Positions 33,478-41,826 of a stretch of 64,000 nucleotides of DNA are shown here, one piece after another (within the stretch, counting starts at the first letter, position 1; every line of letters begins with the position of its first letter). Made by a program: the position numbers and the translations under genes. The notes under the pieces are model-generated. The model did no database searches and was not told the DNA's origin. It saw only the letters and a list, made by a program, of their open reading frames with translations. Source of the stretch: an uncultured Ilumatobacter sp. Its GTDB lineage: Bacteria; Actinomycetota; Acidimicrobiia; Acidimicrobiales; Ilumatobacteraceae. The DNA lies in contig CALCXK010000044.1 in the NCBI GenBank assembly GCA_937905835.1, positions 15,329-79,328 on the forward strand, given 5' to 3'.

Positions 33478-35579
33478 TACTCGCTCCGATCGCGGGTGAT
33501 CAACAATGTGCCGTCGGCCTGCACCGTGCACGTGTGGTGCGAAGCAAGGACGGTGGTGGTCTGCGCTTCGGCGATGATCGCAGGCCCGTGCAGACGTGTT
33601 CCGGGCGACAACTCGTGCCGGTCGACGACGGCAGTTTCCACCCGCTGTCCGGAAGCGGCGTCGTAGGCATCACGATAAGCAGTCGGCGAAACAACCGATG
33701 GAGATGCGGTCGACAGTTCGACCCGCTCACCAGCTGGCACGATCGACGAGACACGCACCGACCAGCTGACGGTCTCGATTGCGAGGTCGTCGATGGCCCG
33801 GCCGAAGAACTCTTCGTAGGCCTGAGTGAACTTCGCTGACAGCAGTTCGGCGGCGAACTCGTCGAAGGTGGAGTCGTCGTCGAGCGCCACGGGAATCTCC
33901 CAGCCCTGCCCGGCGTAGCGCATCGACACCTGCCGTTCGACGTTCAGAATGGCCTCAGGGTCCCCGGCTAATGCAGGCCGAACGAACGACATCGCCTCGT
34001 TGGTCAGCGATGCGAGGACTTGGTTCGAGCCGTTGACATCGAAGTTGAGCGTTGACGTGTAGAAGCTGCGAACCGCCTCGTAGGAGAACGGAGCGACGAG
34101 GAACCCGATCGCCGAACCGACACCCGCTCCAGGTGGAACGATGAGTTCTTTGAGACCCAGCTTGTCCATGAGGTGTGCGGCGTGCAGCGGAGCTCCGCCA
34201 CCGAAGGCAATCATCGTGTAGCCGCCCATGTCCTTGCCGTTCTCGACGGCATGTGCCCGAGCGGCGTTGGCCATGTTCTCGTCGACGACCTCGGCCACTC
34301 CGACCGCCGAGGTGTTGGCGTCGAGACCGAGCCGTGCGCCCACGCTCCGAACAAGTGCTTCGCTCGCGAACTGCGGCGACAGATCGATGTCGGTCGCTCC
34401 GAAAGTATCGGGATGGAGCCGACCGAGTTGCAGGTTGGCGTCGGTCACCGTGGCGTCTTGCCCGCCGAGCGAGTACGCCGCCGGGCCGGGATCGGACCCG
34501 GCGCTCTTCGGGCCGATCCTGATCTGATCGAGCACATCGACACTGGCGATCGATCCGCCGCCGGCACCGATCTCGATCATGTCGATGGCGGGAATCGATA
34601 TCGGCATCCCGCTCCCCTTCTTGAAGCGCGCTGTCCGGTCGACTTCGAAGGTCTTGGCGGTTGCCGGGCGGCAATCGTCGATCAGGCTGATCTTCGCCGT
34701 CGTGCCACCCATGTCGAACGAGAGCACACGGTCGCGTCCATATCGAGCTGCGAGGTCGGCAGCAAAGATCGCTCCACCTGCTGGGCCCGACTCGACGAGC
34801 CGCACTGGAAACGCCGCTGCGCTCTCGACGCTCATCAAGCCGCCGCCCGAGTGCACGAGGTACAGCGGGCAGCTGACGCCGCGCTGCAGCAGCTCGTCAC
34901 GGAGCCGCACCAGATACGACGCCATCAACGGCTGGACGTAGGCGTTCGCACAGACGGTATTGAACCGCTCGAACTCACGCATCTGCGGTGACACCTCGCA
35001 GCTGATCGACACCGAAATGTCGGGCAGTCGATCGAGGAGGAGGTCACGGAAACGGCGCTCGTTCGCGCCATCGACGTAGCTGTGGAGGAACCCGACGGCA
35101 ACGGACTCGTAGTCAACGCTGGCGAGATGTTCGACCAGCGCGGCTGCGCCGGCCTCGTCGAAGTCGAGCAGCACGTTGCCGCTTGCGGAGCGTCGTTCGG
35201 CGACGGTGTAGCGATCCTTCCGCTCGATCAACGGCGTGGGCAGCACGATGTCGAGGTCGTACTGCTCAAACCGGCTCTCGGTTCGCGTCTCGATCACATC
35301 ACGGAAACCCTCCGTGGTGACCAGCGCTGTCTTGGCGCCACGCCGCTCGATCAGCGCATTGGTGGCGAGAGTCGTGCCGTGAACGAACTGTGTGACGGCG
35401 GTCGACAGGTCGATCCCCTCGGAGTCGGCGAGTTGCTCGACACCCTCGAGAATGGCTCGCTCGGGCGCATCGTGGGTCGTCAACACCTTCGTCGACGCGT
35501 AATCACCACGGGCACGTTCGAGCACGACGTCGGTGAACGTGCCGCCGACATCAGCTGCGAACCGAATGCCAGTCCTCAT
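33477..35579 (-). CDS. Hydantoinase A / oxoprolinase-family ATPase subunit
   Basis: 700 residues. The nucleotide-binding start IRFAADVGGTFTDVVLERA (D-x-G-G-T-x-T-D, actin-like fold) is diagnostic. FVHGTTLATNALIERRGAKT, SGPAGGAIFAADLAARYGRD and LSFDMGGTTAKISLID follow in family order. It forms the ATP-hydrolysing partner of the B subunit. Its ATG overlaps the upstream SDR stop (TGATG), and its stop overlaps hyuB, so three genes are translationally coupled. Confidence 0.92.
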   Translation of the reverse strand: MRTGIRFAADVGGTFTDVVLERARGDYASTKVLTTHDAPERAILEGVEQLADSEGIDLSTAVTQFVHGTTLATNALIERRGAKTALVTTEGFRDVIETRTESRFEQYDLDIVLPTPLIERKDRYTVAERRSASGNVLLDFDEAGAAALVEHLASVDYESVAVGFLHSYVDGANERRFRDLLLDRLPDISVSISCEVSPQMREFERFNTVCANAYVQPLMASYLVRLRDELLQRGVSCPLYLVHSGGGLMSVESAAAFPVRLVESGPAGGAIFAADLAARYGRDRVLSFDMGGTTAKISLIDDCRPATAKTFEVDRTARFKKGSGMPISIPAIDMIEIGAGGGSIASVDVLDQIRIGPKSAGSDPGPAAYSLGGQDATVTDANLQLGRLHPDTFGATDIDLSPQFASEALVRSVGARLGLDANTSAVGVAEVVDENMANAARAHAVENGKDMGGYTMIAFGGGAPLHAAHLMDKLGLKELIVPPGAGVGSAIGFLVAPFSYEAVRSFYTSTLNFDVNGSNQVLASLTNEAMSFVRPALAGDPEAILNVERQVSMRYAGQGWEIPVALDDDSTFDEFAAELLSAKFTQAYEEFFGRAIDDLAIETVSWSVRVSSIVPAGERVELSTASPSVVSPTAYRDAYDAASGQRVETAVVDRHELSPGTRLHGPAIIAEAQTTTVLASHHTCTVQADGTLLITRDRSE

Positions 35580-36394
35580 CAGAGGTCTTCGATCTTCGGG
35601 AAGTCGGATGGCAGCATGATGTCGACGGTCGCTGAGCGCTGCTGGGCGAGCATTCCGCCGTCGACCTTGATCACGTCGCCGGTGATGTACGACGCATCGT
35701 CGGACGCCAAGAAAAGCGCTGCGCCCGTCATATCGATCGGTTCACCGATTCGGCCGAGCGGCACATTCTCGCCACGCATCTTCCGGTCGGCCAAGTCGAG
35801 GCCGCTGGTGTCGATCGAACCGGGCATCAGGGCGTTCACGCGGATGCCGTACGGGCCGAGGTCAAGCGCCATGGCCCGGGTCAGCGCCTCGATGCCGCCC
35901 TTACTTGCGTCGTAGGCGGTGAACGCACGATGTGCACGAGTAGCACCACCTGAACTCATGTTGATGATCGACCCGCCGCCGGCCTTGGCCATCATCCGCG
36001 CTGCCACATGCGAACACAGGAAGTGCCCGGTGAGATTGACGTCGATGATGCGGCGCCACCACGCCTCGTCAGCGTCGAAGAAATGCAGCATCGGCGAAAC
36101 GAGGCCCGCGTTGTTGACCAACACGTCGATGTCGCCGTACTCGGCCACCAGGGTCTCGAACATCGTTGCAACCTGCGCGCTGTCCGACACATCGGCAATC
36201 GCCGCGACGGCCAGTCCGCCAGCGGCGGTGATCGCATCGACCACTTCTGCGGCCGCTGCGGCGTTGACGTCGTTCACTACGAGCTTGCACCCTTGGCCCG
36301 CGAAGCGCTCGGCGATTGAACGACCGATCCCGCCAGCCGCACCGGTGACGAGAACAACCTTGTTGTTCAGTGATTCGTACATGTGAGTTTCCAT
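35579..36394 (-). CDS. SDR family oxidoreductase
   Basis: 271 residues. The NAD(P)-binding motif is VVLVTGAAGGIGRSIAERFA, followed by DVLVNNAGL and the catalytic Ser and YxxxK in INMSSGGATRAHRAFTAYDASKGG. Asp in NDVNAAAAAEVV after the second strand favours NAD(H). The C-terminal ASDDASYITGDVIKVDGG is classical. ATG 36394 and ATG 36382 are both possible starts. It lies 17 bp downstream of arsR and heads the hydantoinase genes, so it probably oxidises or reduces an intermediate of that pathway. Confidence 0.9.
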   Translation of the reverse strand: METHMYESLNNKVVLVTGAAGGIGRSIAERFAGQGCKLVVNDVNAAAAAEVVDAITAAGGLAVAAIADVSDSAQVATMFETLVAEYGDIDVLVNNAGLVSPMLHFFDADEAWWRRIIDVNLTGHFLCSHVAARMMAKAGGGSIINMSSGGATRAHRAFTAYDASKGGIEALTRAMALDLGPYGIRVNALMPGSIDTSGLDLADRKMRGENVPLGRIGEPIDMTGAALFLASDDASYITGDVIKVDGGMLAQQRSATVDIMLPSDFPKIEDL

Positions 36395-36411
36395 TCGGGT
36401 CAGGGAGTCGT

Positions 36412-36735
36412 TCAGAGTGCGAGAAGTTGGTGCTTGAGCGCGTCGACGACGGGCTCATTGCGTCGGTAATAGACCCACCCGGAACGGGCGGTCGGGACAA
36501 CCAGGCCGGCGTCGACGAGCACCTTCATATGGCGCGACGCGGCGGGTTGGGAGACTTCGAGCTTGTCGGTGATGAACAGATTGCACGCACCGTGCTCGAC
36601 AGGGTCACCGTGTACTTGGGCCGGGAAGTTGGCAGCGACATCTTGCAGCCACTGCATGATCTGCAAGCGCCTGGGGCTGGCGATCGCCTTCAGCGCCTTT
36701 TCGAGATCGAGCGATTCTTGTACCTCAGCATCCAT
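36412..36735 (-). CDS. ArsR family transcriptional repressor
   Basis: 107 residues. The winged helix is visible: LEKALKAIASPRRLQIMQWL, LEVSQPAASRHMKVLVDAGL and the wing VVPTARSGWVYYRR. No metal-binding ELCVCDL motif is present, so it senses an organic ligand or works differently from the arsenic and zinc repressors. Its start codon lies inside a perfect inverted repeat. As first gene of the SDR-hyuA-hyuB-FAD oxidoreductase operon, it is likely the local autoregulated repressor. Confidence 0.9.
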   Translation of the reverse strand: MDAEVQESLDLEKALKAIASPRRLQIMQWLQDVAANFPAQVHGDPVEHGACNLFITDKLEVSQPAASRHMKVLVDAGLVVPTARSGWVYYRRNEPVVDALKHQLLAL

Positions 36736-36760
36736 AACGATATAGCGAAGTCGTTATGGA
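36731..36760. promoter_or_regulatory. Perfect inverted repeat at arsR start (operator)
   Basis: TCCATAACGA (36731-36740) and TCGTTATGGA (36751-36760) are exact inverted copies separated by TATAGCGAAG. The ATG of arsR is within the first arm (36735-36733). Arm length, spacing and AT-rich centre fit a dimeric ArsR site blocking transcription or start of its own operon. Confidence 0.75.
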
Positions 36761-36815
36761 GTCCCCTGTCAAGCCCCTGTCGGGAGGGAAAGGACCGAGC
36801 GTCAGTGCGCGGCGT

Positions 36816-37394
36816 TCAACTCTCGGCGTTGGTGTTGTCCGGCCGGAACCGAATTTCGCTCTTCTTTTCGGGGAACTTGCCGACCTTGTCGGCGTAGAAC
36901 TCCTGGAAGATCACGATGTCGACATCAGGGTTACCGGTCGGCGTCATCGTTGGCCCGAACCCGAGGGTCTTCGTCTTGTAGTCAACAAAGGCGCAGACGA
37001 TCGGCACATCGGCAGCCAGGGCGATCCGATAGAAGCCCGACTTCCAGTGGTCGGAGTACGACCGGGTGCCGGCTGCCGGAATGGCCAGTGCGATCTCGTC
37101 GGCGGCTGCGAACTCGGCGGTGAGCGACTCGACCATCCCGTGCCGACCCTCACGGCGCACTGGGATGCCCCCGAGAGAGCGCATCAACCAGTTCATCGGC
37201 CCGCGGAACAGTTGATGCTTGCCCAGAAAGTTGACCGACTTGCCCTGGCTCCACATCATTATCAGTAACGCAGGAAGATCCCAGTTGGTGGTGTGCGGCG
37301 CCGAGAGCATCACATACTTCTTCGCTTCTGGGGCGGGGCCGACCGGTGTCCACCGCATCAGCTTCAGGACCAGTCGTGCGAATCGCTGCTTCAC
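36816..37394 (-). CDS. PlsC-like acyltransferase
   Basis: 192 residues. The acyltransferase motif H-x4-D appears as APHTTNWDLPALL; the second block is GKHQLFRGPMNWLMRSLGG, and IALAIPAAGTRSYSDHWKSG is a variant of the EGTRS block, with Pro-Ala-Ala in place of Pro-Glu-Gly. The protein is short for a full 1-acylglycerol-3-phosphate acyltransferase, matching a small soluble-like subfamily. It likely transfers an acyl group to a lipid or alcohol at the membrane surface. Divergent from the selenoprotein gene. Confidence 0.82.
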   Translation of the reverse strand: MKQRFARLVLKLMRWTPVGPAPEAKKYVMLSAPHTTNWDLPALLIMMWSQGKSVNFLGKHQLFRGPMNWLMRSLGGIPVRREGRHGMVESLTAEFAAADEIALAIPAAGTRSYSDHWKSGFYRIALAADVPIVCAFVDYKTKTLGFGPTMTPTGNPDVDIVIFQEFYADKVGKFPEKKSEIRFRPDNTNAES

Positions 37395-37544
37395 GTTTGA
37401 CCAATCTCGTCACCGGCGCGCTTGTTCGAGCCGACCCGCAGTATCGCACGAAGGAGGTGCGAGTGACCCCCAACCTGGCGACTCCCTGTCGGGCGTTTCG
37501 GGACCGGGTCGCTGCAGCTTCGGTGTCGCAACTAGCGTTGGTCC

Positions 37545-38432
37545 ATGGCAGCACGCGCCGATCGCCAGGTCTCCCATCGCAGTTTCGTCAGCTACATCGA
37601 CAAGTCGCGCGAGTACTACTCCGCTTCTGGCTTCGAGCAGCCCTACCGGTGGGCGGCGTTCGACGAGGTGCCATTCAGCCCGCACACGAAGCCGCTTGGC
37701 GAGTGCAACGTTGCGGTGGTGACCACCACCTTCTTGCACCATCACGACTCTGCACATGGCGCACCGGCCACAAACAAGCAGGTCTATGCCCACCCGGTCA
37801 CCGACGTACCCGGCCGAATGTTCACCGACGACCTGTCGTGGGACAAACAGGCAACACACACCGATGACACCGAAAGCTTCCTCCCCCTCGAATCGCTGCA
37901 GAAACTCGCTGACAACGGCACCATCGGTTCGCTGAACCATCGTTTCTTCGGTGTGCCAACTGAGTACAGCCAACGCAAAACCGGCCTCGATGCCGACCAG
38001 ATTGGCGAGTGGTGCGCCGAGGACGGCGTCGACATTGCACTGCTCGTTCCACTTTGACCGGTCTGCCACCAGACCGTGAGTCTGGTTTCCCGTCATCTCG
38101 AAGCACAGGGCATCACCACCATCGTGGTCGGCAGCGCCCGTGACATCGTCGAAGAGTGCGGCGTCGCCCGGATGCTCTTCGTCGACTTTCCGCTCGGCAA
38201 TCCGTGCGGCAAGCCCAACGATCGCGACATGCAGCAGTCGATCGTGTCATTGGCACTCGAGGTCGCTGCCACGGCAATCGCGCCACGTACCACGGTCCAA
38301 GCACCGGTGCGATGGGGAACCGACGACTGGCGTGACGCATACATGCGTGTGGACGATTCAAACATCGCCGCCCTGCGCGCCGCTGGCGAGAAGCGTCGAG
38401 CGGCACCGGCTGCCGATGCAGGAAAGGGCTGA
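37545..38432 (+). CDS. Selenoprotein of the glycine/sarcosine/betaine reductase B-like family (in-frame TGA at 38055)
   Basis: Read through TGA 38055-38057 the gene encodes 295 residues, U171-P-V-C174 forming a U-x-x-C redox motif. Upstream: FVSYIDKSREYYSASGFEQP, WAAFDEVPFSPHTKPL, ECNVAVVTTTFLHHH, SLQKLADNGTIGSLNHRFFG. Downstream: TVSLVSRHLEAQGITTIVVG and CGVARMLFVDFPLGNPCGKP. The two halves join in frame with no gap and together make the length and order of GrdB-like selenoproteins found in aerobic bacteria. A SECIS-like hairpin follows the TGA. Conventional calling would give two truncated genes. In clostridial glycine reductase GrdB releases the amine; in aerobes the role is unknown. It is probably an operon with the SDR 3 nt downstream. 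Confidence 0.87.
38055..38086 (+). promoter_or_regulatory. SECIS-like element of the GrdB-like selenoprotein
   Basis: UGA at 38055-38057, then a perfect 7-bp stem ACCAGAC (38068-38074) / GUCUGGU (38080-38086) with the five-base loop CGUGA (38075-38079). The loop begins 17 nt after UGA and has G in its second position, within the bacterial SECIS consensus. An alternative stem GGUCUG/CAGACC (38060-38065 with 38070-38075) overlaps it and may compete. Confidence 0.75.
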
Positions 38433-38435
38433 CTA

Positions 38436-39167
38436 TTGGGACGGCTCGACAACAAGGTGGCACTGATCACCGGCGGCGCACGCGGCCAGGGTGCCGCCGA
38501 GGCTGAACTGTTCGCCGCAGCGGGCGCAACGGTCTACATCACCGACGTGCTCGACGACGTCGGCGCCGCAACCGCCGAGCAACTCGGCAATGCCGTCTCC
38601 TACCTGCACCACGACGTGACCAGCGAACGCGACTGGGCCGGCGTCGTCGGCGGCATCATCGAAGAGCACGGCCGCATCGATGTCCTCGTGAACAACGCCG
38701 GCATCTTCGAACCGAAGCCGATTGCCGACACCTCGCTCGACGACTGGAACCGCACGATCCTGATCAACCAGACCGGGGTGTTCCTCGGGCTGCGTGAGGC
38801 AGGCCTCAAGATGCGTGATCATGGCTCGGGCAGCATCATCAACATCTCGTCAATCGCCGGCCTAGGTGGAGTGAGCATGGCGCACGCCTACGCAGCCAGC
38901 AAATGGGCCGTACGCGGCATGACCAAATCGGCAGCCCTTGAGTTCGCAGCTGATGGCGTACGCGTCAACTCGGTCCACCCGGGCATCATCGACACCGACA
39001 TGTTCAAGGAGTTCGGTGGCAACTCCGAACGCGTCATCGCGGCCATCCCGATGGGTCGCGTCGCCAGCGCTCAGGAGGTCGGCATGCTCGTTCTGTTCCT
39101 TGCTTCCGACGAGGCGTCCTACTGCACTGGCCAAGAGTTTGTCGTCGACGGCGGTTTCAAAGCCTGA
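38436..39167 (+). CDS. SDR family oxidoreductase
   Basis: 243 residues from TTG 38436, three bases after the selenoprotein stop. NKVALITGGARGQGAAEAEL binds NAD(P); Asp in VYITDVLDD favours NAD(H). DVLVNNAGIF, SIINISSIAG and AHAYAASKWAVRG give the Asn-Ser-Tyr-Lys set; ASDEASYCTGQEFVVDGG closes the fold. It resembles 3-alpha/20-beta-hydroxysteroid dehydrogenase-type enzymes. Tight spacing suggests it shares a transcript with the selenoprotein. Confidence 0.92.
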   Translation: MGRLDNKVALITGGARGQGAAEAELFAAAGATVYITDVLDDVGAATAEQLGNAVSYLHHDVTSERDWAGVVGGIIEEHGRIDVLVNNAGIFEPKPIADTSLDDWNRTILINQTGVFLGLREAGLKMRDHGSGSIINISSIAGLGGVSMAHAYAASKWAVRGMTKSAALEFAADGVRVNSVHPGIIDTDMFKEFGGNSERVIAAIPMGRVASAQEVGMLVLFLASDEASYCTGQEFVVDGGFKA

Positions 39168-39254
39168 GACCCCCTCAGGGCCCGTACATCGTAGGAAACG
39201 GCTTCCCTCTCTCGGTAACCGCCGCGCAGCCGTCACTTCGTAGTGTTCGAGACC

Positions 39255-39671
39255 ATGACACGCCGAACGGTCCACGACATGGTCAACGAAGCCAAAGCCG
39301 AGATCGAAGAGTTGACGGTCGAGCAGGTCGCCGCCGAGATCGAGGCTGGCACGGCGGTGGTCGTCGATATCCGCGACATCCGTGAACGTGTCGAGAAGGG
39401 TGCGATTCCCGGCGCCATCTCCGCGCCGCGCGGCATGCTCGAGTTCTGGTTTGACCCCGAAAGCCCGTACCACCAAGACCGCTACCAGCCCGAAGGCCGC
39501 TACATCTTCTACTGCGCGAGCGGTTGGCGCTCAGCGCTCGCCACGAAGGTCATCGGTGAGCTCGGCTTCGACAACGTTGCCCACCTCGAGTCGGGCTTCG
39601 CCGGTTGGTCAGCAGCTGGCAACGAGGTCGCTGACATCGCCTCGACCTCCAAGTGGGTCAAGCGCGACTAA
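39255..39671 (+). CDS. Rhodanese-like domain protein
   Basis: 138 residues from ATG 39255 (GTG 39243 is possible). The single rhodanese domain has VVVDIRDIRERVEKGAIPGA, the active-site loop FYCASGWRSALATKVI with the catalytic Cys, and the end HLESGFAGWSAAGNEV. It likely transfers sulfane sulfur, or acts as a persulfide carrier, in the cytoplasm. It converges with the alcohol dehydrogenase gene. Relatives with Sec at the active site are known in marine metagenomes; here it is an ordinary Cys. Confidence 0.87.
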   Translation: MTRRTVHDMVNEAKAEIEELTVEQVAAEIEAGTAVVVDIRDIRERVEKGAIPGAISAPRGMLEFWFDPESPYHQDRYQPEGRYIFYCASGWRSALATKVIGELGFDNVAHLESGFAGWSAAGNEVADIASTSKWVKRD

Positions 39672-39710
39672 TGCCGCGCGGGCCATCCAGGGTCAGCGGC
39701 AACAGCCGGC

Positions 39711-40805
39711 TCAGTCGGCTGGGAAGACAATGACGCTGCGTGCCACCTTGCCCTGTTTCATGTCTTCGAAGCCCTCGTTGATCTCGTCGAGAGTGATTGT
39801 CTTCGAGACCATCTCATCCAACTTGAGGCGACCTGCCAGGTACATCTCGATGTAGCGAGGCATGTCGGTGCGGAACTGGTTCGACCCCATGTTCGAGCCG
39901 GTCAGCGTCTTTTCGTACAGCAGCTCGACGCCATGAATTTCGATCTTGGTGCCAACCGGGATCATGCCGATCACCGTTGCCTGGCCGCCCTTGCGCAGCA
40001 TCTGGAACGACTGCTCGGCGGTCTGCTTCAGGCCGACGGCTTCGAATGCGTGATGCACTCCCCCACCGGTCAGTTTCTGCACGGTGGCAACCGCGTCGAC
40101 ATCGGCGGCGTTGACGACGTGGGTGGCGCCCATCTCTTGGGCGAGTTCGAGCTTGGCTGGCGCCATGTCGACAGCGATGATCTTGTTCGCTCCAGCAATC
40201 CGTGCACCCTGAATCGCTGACAGGCCGATGCCGCCGCAACCAATAACCGCCACCGATTCACCGGGAGCGACCTTGGCGGTGCGGAACACGGCACCGAGCC
40301 CGGTGGTGACACCGCAACCGATCAGCGCCGCCTTGTCGAATGGCATGTCCTTGTCGATCTTCACGAGCGCTTGCTCATGGACCAACATCTTCTCGGCGAA
40401 CGACGACAGATGCAGAAACTGGTTGACCGTCTCGCCGTTGCGCGACAGCCGAGGCGGCTCGCCAGGGCCACGGACCAGTTCGGTGTCTTTGTTCTCGCAG
40501 AGGGCGAGATGGCCATCGGTGCACTGCGAGCAATGACCGCAGAACGCCGACAGGCAGGTGATGACGTGGTCGCCTGGTTGGACGTAGTGAACCATTGAGC
40601 CCACCGCTTCGACGACACCCGCCGATTCGTGCCCAAGGATCGACGGGCACGTCGACGGGTACTTGCCCTCCATGAAGTGGAGGTCGCTATGGCAGATGCC
40701 GGCAGCAGCCGTGCGGATCAGCACTTCGCGTGGGCCGGGTTCGCCGATTTCGACGTCTTCGATCTCGAGGAGGCCAGGGACCGAGTTCAGAACTGCAGCT
40801 CTCAT
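39711..40805 (-). CDS. Zn-dependent alcohol dehydrogenase (MDR family, class III-like)
   Basis: 364 residues from ATG 40805. The catalytic zinc is held by Cys in AGICHSDLHFMEG and the His in GHESAG with a later Cys (LIGCGVTTGLGAV). The structural zinc cysteines are CLSAFCGHCSQCTDGHLALC. The NAD-binding loop is VAVIGCGGIGLSAIQGARI, followed by Asp in IIAVDMAPAK. It resembles mycothiol- or glutathione-linked formaldehyde and long-chain alcohol dehydrogenases of actinobacteria. An upstream in-frame start would overlap the divergent promoter region. Confidence 0.92.
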   Translation of the reverse strand: MRAAVLNSVPGLLEIEDVEIGEPGPREVLIRTAAAGICHSDLHFMEGKYPSTCPSILGHESAGVVEAVGSMVHYVQPGDHVITCLSAFCGHCSQCTDGHLALCENKDTELVRGPGEPPRLSRNGETVNQFLHLSSFAEKMLVHEQALVKIDKDMPFDKAALIGCGVTTGLGAVFRTAKVAPGESVAVIGCGGIGLSAIQGARIAGANKIIAVDMAPAKLELAQEMGATHVVNAADVDAVATVQKLTGGGVHHAFEAVGLKQTAEQSFQMLRKGGQATVIGMIPVGTKIEIHGVELLYEKTLTGSNMGSNQFRTDMPRYIEMYLAGRLKLDEMVSKTITLDEINEGFEDMKQGKVARSVIVFPAD

Positions 40806-40872
40806 AGCCACACACTGCACCACCGCGTGGCGAACTCCCAAGTCAGACGTCACACCTGACTACTCTTTGGAC

Positions 40873-41826
40873 ATGACTGCGCTCGACGCTCAACCAGTCC
40901 CGGGAATCGACATCAGCGATGCCGACCGGATTGTCGTGCGGCAGAAGTCCGCGACGATCGGCGCTGTGGTGAGCGGTGTCGATCTGAGCTCGACGCTCAG
41001 CGATGCCGCGATCGGCGTCATCCGCCAAGCGCTCCTCGACTGGAAAGTGCTGTTCTTCCGCAACCAGGACATCACCACCGAGCAGCACCTCGAGTTCGGC
41101 CGCCGCTTCGGGGAACTGGAAGTGCATCCGTTTGCACCGCAAAAGCCTGGCTTCCCTGAGGTGCTCGCAATCACGCACAACGAGGATTCCGCTGGTTACG
41201 AGAACCTCTGGCACTCCGACGTCACGTGGCGGGCCGACCCGTCGCTCGGCTCGATCCTGCGGTTACTTGAAGGGCCAGCTGTCGGTGGCGACACGCTGTT
41301 CTCTGACATGTACGCAGCGTACGACGGCCTCCCGCAACGCATCAAAGACCGGGTCGATGGTCGAGTGGCGCGACACGACTTCGCAGGCTTCCGTCGAGGT
41401 TTGCGCCGGCGAGGAGCCTCAGATGACGAGATCGCCGAGTTCGATGCGACCTATCCCAACCCCGAGCACCCGGTGATCCGCACCCACCCCGAAACCGGTC
41501 GCAAGGCGATCTATGTGAACGCTGGCTTCACGCAAGAGATCATTGGTATGGACACCGACGAGAGCAGCGACCTCCTCGAAGTCCTGTACCGCCAAGCCAG
41601 CTACCCCGAGTATCAGGTGCGGTTCCAGTGGGAGACGAACTCGATCGCGTTCTGGGACAATCGGTCGTGTCAGCACTATGCCGTGTCTGACTACTGGCCG
41701 AACGTGCGCCGAGTCGAGCGCGTCACAATCATCGGTGACGTGCCGTACTACGACGCCTCGCAAGAACCAACCGAGGCCCCCGACGATCCCTTCCGCGGCG
41801 TCATCAAGCGCTGGACCCGGAGCTGA
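40873..41826 (+). CDS. TauD/TfdA-type Fe(II)/2-oxoglutarate-dependent dioxygenase
   Basis: 317 residues from ATG 40873. The facial triad is H-x-D in LWHSDVTWRADPS and the distal His in WDNRSCQHYAV. GAVVSGVDLSS at the start and FFRNQDITTEQHLEFGRRFG are typical of the TauD family; the Arg binding 2-oxoglutarate lies near the end (NVRRVERVTIIG). Substrates in the family include taurine, alkyl sulfates and phenoxyacetates. It is divergent from the alcohol dehydrogenase with 67 bp between starts, and the pair could oxidise and dehydrogenate a common substrate. Confidence 0.92.
   Translation: MTALDAQPVPGIDISDADRIVVRQKSATIGAVVSGVDLSSTLSDAAIGVIRQALLDWKVLFFRNQDITTEQHLEFGRRFGELEVHPFAPQKPGFPEVLAITHNEDSAGYENLWHSDVTWRADPSLGSILRLLEGPAVGGDTLFSDMYAAYDGLPQRIKDRVDGRVARHDFAGFRRGLRRRGASDDEIAEFDATYPNPEHPVIRTHPETGRKAIYVNAGFTQEIIGMDTDESSDLLEVLYRQASYPEYQVRFQWETNSIAFWDNRSCQHYAVSDYWPNVRRVERVTIIGDVPYYDASQEPTEAPDDPFRGVIKRWTRS

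Noticed and set aside
37545..38057. Pseudogene or frameshift at the end of the 170-residue ORF
   Set aside because: The downstream part continues in the same frame with family similarity and a SECIS-like hairpin, which favours Sec decoding over a nonsense mutation.
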